Made by a program: the position numbers and the translations under genes
Shown: positions 6,820 to 11,110 of the stretch, piece after piece
Numbering within the stretch: position 1 is the stretch's first letter
How the letters are laid out: every line of letters begins with the position of its first letter
Origin: Candidatus Aerophobota bacterium
GTDB lineage: Bacteria > Aerophobota > Aerophobia > Aerophobales > AE-B3A
Assembly: GCA_030672445.1 (NCBI GenBank)
Contig: DAOVGK010000023.1
Coordinates: 1 to 11,110, forward strand
Length of the DNA: 11,110 nt
Reading direction: 5' to 3'
Notes under the pieces: generated by a model
Told to the model about the DNA's origin: nothing
The model's input: only the letters and a program-made list of their open reading frames with translations
Database searches by the model: none

Positions 6820-8003
6820 AGTTCTTCCCAGAGAAAAAGCTGCTCATTAATGTGGTGAGTAGTCTTCACTCCCCCACCGCCGTAAAATCTACCTTGCAGA
6901 GTAAGAAAGTTACGGGCGCGGGTAGTTACTGCTCCAGTTCTTTTCAACTGATCAAGTCGGGTGAACTTTTCTTGCTTCCGAGTCTCCGCAATCCTCTTGG
7001 CCGAAATTCTTCCTATCCCTGGCACCCTCATAAGCTCGTGAAAATCAGCCTTATTTACCTCCACCGGAAATTTATCCTCATGTCTCAGAGCCCAGGCAAG
7101 TTTAGGATCATAATCTTGCGGCAGGTTGCCATTCTTTTCAAAGACAAGCTCCTGAGGTGTAAATCCGTATCCCCTTAAAAGAAAATCAGCTTGGTAGAGC
7201 CTGTACTCACGAAGAGGCGGACAGGGAGGCAGCTCTTCCAGAGGAGTATCCAGAATGGGCATGAAGGCACTGTAATACACCCGCCAGAGTTTATAACCAC
7301 GATAAAGCTGGCCTGAGAGATTCAATATCTCTCTGTCTGTCTCCTTAGCTGCTCCCACCACCAGTTGAGTAGTTATGCCAGCCTTCAGAGGTTTTTGGCG
7401 GTTGACTCTGACAATTTTCTCTAATCCGCCCACTAAATCTGAGGCATAGTTCTTACTGGGTGAAAGCTCAGCTAAATAATTCGCACTTGGTGCCTCAAGG
7501 TTTATGGAAAGTCGATCAGCAAGCCGAGCAGCCGCATCAATTATTGATTCATCAGTACCAGGCAGTACTTTATAATGAATGTAGCCGCGATAACCATATC
7601 TGTTACGAACTAGCTGGACAGTCCTGAGCATTTTTTCCTCTGACTGATCAGCCGACCTATTAATGGCTGAGGAAAGGAAAAGTCCGTCCACCAATCCTTT
7701 TGAATAATATTGAAGAAATAGTTTAGCAAGTTCATCAGGGGTAAAGCTAATCCTTTGAAAATTCCTATCCTTTCTATTACTACAATAAAAGCAGTTTCCT
7801 TCGCAGACATTACTTTGTAAGACCTTAAACAATCGAATGCAGCGGCCTTTCTTTCCTACCGCAGGATAAATAAACTTAAACCGCTGAAACTTTTTGTTCT
7901 TCCCAGAAAACACTGAAGGAAACCCACAGACATCAAATCTGGCCACTTCTCCCAGTATCTTTAGCTTGCTATGCGCATCTAATTTCTTAATCACATAAGT
8001 CAT
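6816..8003 (-). CDS. Radical SAM protein with C-terminal helix-hairpin-helix (putative DNA modification/repair type)
   Basis: A 395-residue member of the radical SAM family annotated as putative DNA modification/repair protein. The cluster-binding motif is C67-EGN-C71-FY-C74, with YCSNR after it. Other family landmarks: FTPDELA 87-93, GLFLSSAI 107-114, YIHYKVLPGTD 141-151, DRLSINLEAPS 163-173, YYSAFMPI..TPLEELPP 243-260, YRLYQADFLLRGYGF 267-281, DPKLAWALRHE 299-309, and a C-terminal DNA-binding hairpin VPGIGRISAKRIAETR at 327-342. The substrate is unknown. The N-terminus is diverged: where many relatives carry a Ser-rich segment after the (K/R)(Y/F)D motif, this one has CGFPSVFSG (26-34). In relatives the usual partner is a uracil-DNA-glycosylase-type gene; here it is the EndoIII-like protein, overlapping by 4 bases. 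ATG 8003-8001 has no clear Shine-Dalgarno. Confidence 0.88.
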   Translation of the reverse strand: MTYVIKKLDAHSKLKILGEVARFDVCGFPSVFSGKNKKFQRFKFIYPAVGKKGRCIRLFKVLQSNVCEGNCFYCSNRKDRNFQRISFTPDELAKLFLQYYSKGLVDGLFLSSAINRSADQSEEKMLRTVQLVRNRYGYRGYIHYKVLPGTDESIIDAAARLADRLSINLEAPSANYLAELSPSKNYASDLVGGLEKIVRVNRQKPLKAGITTQLVVGAAKETDREILNLSGQLYRGYKLWRVYYSAFMPILDTPLEELPPCPPLREYRLYQADFLLRGYGFTPQELVFEKNGNLPQDYDPKLAWALRHEDKFPVEVNKADFHELMRVPGIGRISAKRIAETRKQEKFTRLDQLKRTGAVTTRARNFLTLQGRFYGGGGVKTTHHINEQLFLWEEL

Positions 8004-8077
8004 CTTTTTTAGCTAATCCAAATGTCTGTAGATGATTGTCTTTTCCGAGTAGAGAAAACCTAGGATCTTCAGTAACC

Positions 8078-8105
8078 ACCGTAGCCCTATATTCAGATTT
8101 GTCAA
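8078..8105 (-). promoter_or_regulatory. Candidate promoter for the radical SAM / EndoIII-like pair
   Basis: The minus strand has a perfect TTGACA (8100-8105), followed 16 bases later by TACGGT (8078-8083), which matches only three of six -10 bases. A second TTGACT lies exactly 20 bases upstream (8120-8125). The perfect -35 and position suggest a promoter. The poor -10 could mean activator dependence, with the two boxes two helical turns apart. Confidence 0.3.
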
Positions 8106-8153
8106 GAATTTAATAGAAAAGTCAAGACCTACCTTCAAAAACATATCTCGACA

Positions 8154-8213
8154 TCATTTTTTCCTTCTTCCCTGATAGGTATTACTCAAAAAGTTAACAT
8201 CACCAATATTCAT
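8154..8213 (-). pseudogene. 3'-end remnant related to the PflA-like radical SAM gene
   Basis: Read on the minus strand from 8213, the frame gives MNIGDVNFLSNTYQGRRKK and a TGA at 8156-8154. The last residues of the gene at 9024-10130 are HIGNLNLLSNAY followed by TAG. At DNA level 8171-8212 matches 9023-9064 at 33 of 42 positions without gaps, in the same orientation and frame. The TAG stop of the intact gene corresponds to CAG (8172-8174) here. A stop (TAG) lies seven codons upstream of the ATG, and I could not extend the similarity beyond 8213. It is either the end of a decayed paralogue or a displaced gene end. Confidence 0.5.
8171..8212. repeat. Left copy of a 42-base imperfect direct repeat flanking the plus-strand gene
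   Basis: Matches 9023-9064 at 33 of 42 positions in direct orientation, without gaps, 852 bases apart. Together the two copies bracket the plus-strand gene and its promoter. Mismatches are at 8174, 8180, 8187, 8189, 8192, 8196, 8198, 8201 and 8210. Confidence 0.6.
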
Positions 8214-8284
8214 TTTTCCCACCCCATAGATCTATTTAAAATTTACCATAAATTCTTTCAAGATCAACTGTTCTTACGTGTTTC

Positions 8285-8313
8285 TTGTCAATTTTTTAAG
8301 GCTCTGCTATAAT
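8285..8313 (+). promoter_or_regulatory. Near-consensus sigma-70 promoter of the secreted-protein gene
   Basis: TTGTCA (8285-8290, five of six) and a perfect TATAAT (8308-8313) are separated by 17 bases. TGC directly before the -10 gives an extended -10. Transcription should start near 8320, leaving a leader of about 64 bases. This is the strongest promoter in the window. Confidence 0.8.
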
Positions 8314-8383
8314 AATGTTGCTGCTTTATAAAATAAGGAAAGAGTTAGTTCACTAAAGACAGCTAAATTTTGAGGAGGAAAAA

Positions 8384-8995
8384 ATGAAAAAAGGTGTGAT
8401 AGTCCTAGCGGTAGTAATTTTGGGGCTTATGGGGATGGCAGGAGCTCGGGCCGATGAAATCTCAGACACTATAGAAAGAGCCAAGAAACTATACCAGGAG
8501 AAAAAATATTCCGAGGCAGTGGACGAGCTTCAATTTGTCGTTGGTCAAATTCAGAATCTCCAGGCGGAACAGCTAAAGAAGCTATTACCTGATCCATTGG
8601 CGGGATGGACAGCCGAGGAAGCCAGCGCGTCGGCTGCCCCCATGGGATTTTTCGGTGGAGGCGTAACCGCTAGCAGGGCCTACCACAAAGAAGACACGGG
8701 GGAATTCATAGAAATTGAAATCCTGACCGAGTCACCTCTGTTGCAGACAGTAATGATGTTTTTAACCAACCCTATGATGTTGGCCGGAGAGCCTAATGCC
8801 AAGCTCGTAAGAGTTAAAGGGGAGAAGGCTGTTGAAAAGTTCTCCGCCAAAGATAAAGAGGGCGAGCTCTCTCTCATCCTTGAGGGAAAGACTTTGATCA
8901 CGGTGAAAGGATCGGAAATCACCGATAAGAATATTCTGTACAAGTATATGGAGAAGATGGATTTCGGTGCGATAAAGAAAACAATTGCCGGATAA
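8384..8995 (+). CDS. Small secreted protein with TPR-like helices, function unknown
   Basis: A 203-residue exported protein. Residues 1-23 form a Sec signal peptide: KK, a hydrophobic core (VIVLAVVILGLMGMAG), then ARA before Asp24, a good type I cleavage site with no lipobox cysteine. The mature start (about 26-56) contains a TPR-like helix pair with AKKLYQEKKYSEAVDEL. Then come LPDPLAGWTAEEA (68-80), FFGGGVTASRAY (89-100) and ESPLLQTVMMFLTNPMM (116-132), a pattern I recall from short periplasmic proteins of unknown role in Gram-negative bacteria; the rest is beta-rich. The mature protein has no cysteine. ATG 8384 has GAGGAGG (8372-8378) five bases upstream and a strong promoter at 8285-8313, so it is probably well expressed as a single-gene unit. 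It is the only plus-strand gene, convergent with the radical SAM gene ending at 9024 (28-base gap), and is flanked by direct repeats (8171-8212, 9023-9064). Confidence 0.85.
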   Translation: MKKGVIVLAVVILGLMGMAGARADEISDTIERAKKLYQEKKYSEAVDELQFVVGQIQNLQAEQLKKLLPDPLAGWTAEEASASAAPMGFFGGGVTASRAYHKEDTGEFIEIEILTESPLLQTVMMFLTNPMMLAGEPNAKLVRVKGEKAVEKFSAKDKEGELSLILEGKTLITVKGSEITDKNILYKYMEKMDFGAIKKTIAG

Positions 8996-9022
8996 GGAGA
9001 TAAGAAAGAGTAGAGTGCTATA

Positions 9023-9064
9023 CCTAATAGGCATTACTTAGAAGGTTCAAATTACCAATATGCA
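9023..9064. repeat. Right copy of the 42-base imperfect direct repeat
   Basis: This copy is the genuine 3' end of the PflA-like radical SAM gene, including its TAG stop (9026-9024) and the codons for IGNLNLLSNAY. The partner is 8171-8212. Confidence 0.6.
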
Positions 9065-10130
9065 CCCTTTTAAGGCCTTCTCTTTCAGCCGCCTTCTTAC
9101 ATTGTTCTGCATGAGATCTGGAGGTAGTGGGTAGATTATGCATATAAAACTGGGGATAAAAAGCTAACAGGGAATAAGGAATATCAGGATTCAAAGAGGA
9201 GATAAAATGAGCAATGGCTGAAACTTCTTTCTCGTCCACGTAGCCAGGGATAAGTAAGGTGCTGGCAATGAGAAAAGGAGGATCGGGCCTTTTCTCTACC
9301 CAGGAGGACAATCGAGCAAAATTTTCCAGGGTCCTCTTGTTACTTACTCCACAGAGGGCAATATTTAACTCCTCATGCCAGGTTTTTAGATCGAACTTAA
9401 TACATCCTCCTGAGGTTAAAGATACCTCAGCCATTTTCTCTAAATAAGAAAAACTCATCGTCCCATTAGTCTCCCAACAGACACGCAGGATACGATCTTT
9501 ATTCTTTTCTAGAGCTAGACGAGAAGCCTCCAGGGCGTGAGGAAGCTGGGGAGTGGGATCACCACCAAAATAGCAGATACAAGCAGTTCGGCTGTCCACT
9601 GCTGCGGCTAATTGCCGGGCGCCTGTCCGTCTTTTCCTATTTAATCCGTCTCTCCAGTGCCAGTTCTGGCAAAAAAGACAATTAAAACTACAACCATAAT
9701 AAAAGACGGCCAGATTCTTATAGCCATACTCAGGACCTTTAGAATAAGAATAAGTAGGGTAGCCGGCTTCTGTTCCTGCGGGACAGACCCAATCAGCCAC
9801 GCAATTGGTAGGAAGATTATCGTAGTACCAATCAAGATTCCCTTCATTTTTACTTCCCCCAAAAAGTTTTCCCTCTTGATTTTGTCTTAACCCGCAGTAT
9901 CCTCTTTTCCCCAGAGGAATTATACAATCATTCACGCACCTTCGGCAGGCTATTCCGGTAGGATCCTGTGGTGGGCATCTAGGAAGGTTAAACTCATCCC
10001 GGCTGCCATAATGGGCTTTCTTAATATAGGGAAGAACCTCTTCAAAATCTTTCCTGATGCAGTCCCCACAAATGCCCAAACTCTCGGCAATCAAGTATGA
10101 TTCTTTGCCACAATGGAGGCACTTAATCAC
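9024..10130 (-). CDS. PflA-like radical SAM protein with cysteine-rich N-terminal extension
   Basis: A 368-residue radical SAM enzyme of the pyruvate-formate-lyase-activating-enzyme-like group. The N-terminus has a zinc-ribbon-like C4-x2-C7 and C21-x2-C24. Further cysteines follow at 62, 65, 69 and 79 (the last in GYCGLR), and at 110 and 116 (LPTNCVADWVC), enough for additional Fe-S clusters. The catalytic motif is C147-SFN-C151-LF-C154-QNW. Then come ICYFGGDPTPQ (185-195), CWETNG, GGCIKFDLK, STLLIPGYVDEKEV, and a C-terminal IGNLNLLSN. The same motif order occurs in stand-alone PflA-like proteins of anaerobes and archaea whose substrate is not established; no glycyl radical enzyme is in the window. 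Start is GTG 10130-10128, overlapping the stop of the DinG-like gene as GTGA, so translation is coupled. It is about 30 residues longer at the N-terminus than a plain activase core would need. Confidence 0.88.
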   Translation of the reverse strand: MIKCLHCGKESYLIAESLGICGDCIRKDFEEVLPYIKKAHYGSRDEFNLPRCPPQDPTGIACRRCVNDCIIPLGKRGYCGLRQNQEGKLFGGSKNEGNLDWYYDNLPTNCVADWVCPAGTEAGYPTYSYSKGPEYGYKNLAVFYYGCSFNCLFCQNWHWRDGLNRKRRTGARQLAAAVDSRTACICYFGGDPTPQLPHALEASRLALEKNKDRILRVCWETNGTMSFSYLEKMAEVSLTSGGCIKFDLKTWHEELNIALCGVSNKRTLENFARLSSWVEKRPDPPFLIASTLLIPGYVDEKEVSAIAHFISSLNPDIPYSLLAFYPQFYMHNLPTTSRSHAEQCKKAAEREGLKRVHIGNLNLLSNAY

Positions 10131-11110
10131 GGTATTGGACTCGTTTCTTTCATAAATTCTTTTACTTTAGATAAACTGGAAGTTATTTTACACTGAGGCA
10201 AGGAATCAAGAAACATCTTTCCGTAACTACGGCTCTTAAGGCGAGGATCAAGAATGGCCACCACTCCCCTGTCTTTCTTGCTGCGAATGAGGCGGCCAAA
10301 TCCCTGTTTGAGCAGGATAATAGCCTGAGGAAGCTGATAATGAAGAAAAGGATTTTTATTCTGAGCCTGTAGAAACTCCATTTTGGCCTCCACCAGAGGC
10401 TCATTGGGTACAGAAAAGGGAAGCTTGGTAATAATCACACACTGTAGTGCCTTGCCCGGAACATCAACCCCCTGCCAGAAGCTGCTGGTTCCCAGGAGAA
10501 CAGAATCTTCACTTTTTTTGAATTCCTCTAAAAGCCGGTAACGTGGCATATCTCCCTGTCTTAAAATCTTAAGATGGGTTAGATCCCCCCTAAGCTCTTC
10601 GTAAACCTCATTAAGCATTTGGAAACTGGTAAAAAGGACGAAAGTGTATCCCTTGATTATGGCCAAGAGCTTTTTGATCTTCTCTGTTGCTCTAAGAGAA
10701 AATAACGTCGACTGCTGCCAGGGGTCAGGCATATGTGAAGGGAGGTAAAGAAGAGCTTGCTGGGTATAATCAAAGGAGGAGTCAAGAAGAAGCTCTTCTC
10801 CCTCTTCCAATCCCAACCTTTCTCGTATATAATTAAAACTTCTATTGGTAGATAAGGTGGCTGAGGTCAGAACAGCCAATTTTACCTTCTGAAAAACCCT
10901 CAGCTTTAGCTCTTCGGCAATATTTACCGGAGCTGCGTGTAAAGCACACCTCACACCCCTCTTTGCAGGCGAAAACTCCACCCAGTAGACGTAATCTTTT
11001 TCTTCTTGGCGGATGATTTTACTCAGATTAGTTTTCGTCTCCTGGCACCTCAGAAGGTAGGATGAGATCTCCAGCTTTTTTTCTTCATCCTCTTCTTTTT
11101 CTTGAAGCAA
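10127..11110 (-). CDS. dinG: DinG/YoaA-family (XPD-like) ATP-dependent DNA helicase, 5' part beyond the window
   Basis: The C-terminal 327 residues of a superfamily 2 helicase. The frame is open to the right edge, so the true start, Walker A, DEAH box and any Fe-S domain or N-terminal exonuclease lie outside. Visible: LTSATLS at 81-87 (motif III), VLFTSF at 158-163 (motif IV), LLGTSSFWQGVDVPGKAL at 205-222 (motif V), IITKLPFSVPNEP at 226-238 and QGFGRLIRSKKDRG at 269-282 (motif VI), the arrangement of DinG-type 5'-3' helicases that unwind forked, R-loop or other structured DNA. The Leu codon at the edge is TTG but is internal to the gene, not a start. Its TGA overlaps the GTG start of the radical SAM gene. 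DinG versus YoaA cannot be decided from this part. Confidence 0.92.
   Translation of the reverse strand: MLQEKEEDEEKKLEISSYLLRCQETKTNLSKIIRQEEKDYVYWVEFSPAKRGVRCALHAAPVNIAEELKLRVFQKVKLAVLTSATLSTNRSFNYIRERLGLEEGEELLLDSSFDYTQQALLYLPSHMPDPWQQSTLFSLRATEKIKKLLAIIKGYTFVLFTSFQMLNEVYEELRGDLTHLKILRQGDMPRYRLLEEFKKSEDSVLLGTSSFWQGVDVPGKALQCVIITKLPFSVPNEPLVEAKMEFLQAQNKNPFLHYQLPQAIILLKQGFGRLIRSKKDRGVVAILDPRLKSRSYGKMFLDSLPQCKITSSLSKVKEFMKETSPIP

Larger units (their letters stand above)
8004..8383. other. 380-base divergent intergenic region
   Basis: Lies between two genes that point away from each other. I see a strong plus-strand promoter (8285-8313), a weaker minus-strand candidate (8078-8105), two GTCAAG copies exactly 20 bases apart (8101-8106 and 8121-8126), and a remnant of the 3' end of a PflA-like radical SAM gene (8154-8213). 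No tRNA, terminator or further convincing gene is visible; the segment is AT-rich. Confidence 0.8.

Noticed and set aside
8240..8300. Short minus-strand frame reading DKKHVRTVDLERIYGKF within the spacer
   Set aside because: Only about 20 codons between stops, no ribosome binding site, overlaps the strong plus-strand promoter, and no family recognised.
9012..9034. Possible terminator hairpin between the convergent genes (TGC-TAT pairing with ATA-GCA around 9017-9034)
   Set aside because: Only six AT-rich pairs with a bulge and no T run on either strand; not enough for a terminator call.
9641..9862. Hydrophobic 73-residue minus-strand frame resembling a small membrane protein
   Set aside because: It overlaps the conserved radical SAM core in another frame of the same strand; the hydrophobicity follows from the frame shift and no initiation signal stands out.

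Overview
The window is bacterial. Sigma-70-like promoters are visible (TTGTCA-17-TATAAT at 8285-8313; TTGATT-17-TATGAT at 4843-4871). An 11-base perfect Shine-Dalgarno match lies at 4783-4793. GTG and TTG starts occur, and ATGA/GTGA overlaps couple neighbouring genes. GC is moderate (roughly 40-50% by eye) except in the first 700 bases, which are clearly AT-richer. No gene names the phylum. Three unrelated Fe-S or radical-SAM genes suggest an anaerobic or low-oxygen life, possibly an uncultivated lineage; this is inference.

Layout. All but one gene lie on the minus strand, so transcription mostly runs from right to left. From the right edge: the 3' two-thirds of a DinG-family helicase (10127-11110) overlaps by 4 bases a PflA-like, cysteine-rich radical SAM protein (9024-10130). 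Convergent to these is a single plus-strand gene (8384-8995) for a small secreted protein with its own near-consensus promoter. A 380-base divergent spacer (8004-8383) then leads into a coupled pair: a helix-hairpin-helix radical SAM protein (6816-8003) and an endonuclease III-like protein (6100-6819). After these come mnmA (4868-5968), a stand-alone EF-Tu domain-2-like protein (4523-4777), a 974-residue UvrD-type helicase fused to an Fe-S PD-(D/E)XK nuclease (1578-4502), pyrF (786-1493), and a Na+/phosphate symporter cut by the left edge (1-699).

Themes. DNA repair or recombination recurs: the helicase-nuclease, the DinG-like helicase, and the radical SAM/EndoIII-like pair. The rest is housekeeping: tRNA thiolation, pyrimidine synthesis and phosphate transport.

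Most notable signals. (1) The EndoIII-like partner of the radical SAM gene keeps its Fe-S cysteines and hairpin glycines but appears to lack both catalytic residues (Lys and Asp). (2) The plus-strand secreted-protein gene is flanked by 42-base direct repeats, 33 of 42 identical. One is the true 3' end of the PflA-like gene and the other an in-frame remnant of that 3' end, so the gene looks like a cassette placed at, or a rearrangement around, the end of that gene. (3) A heptamer-built 23-bp inverted repeat ends 3 bases before the pyrF start codon.
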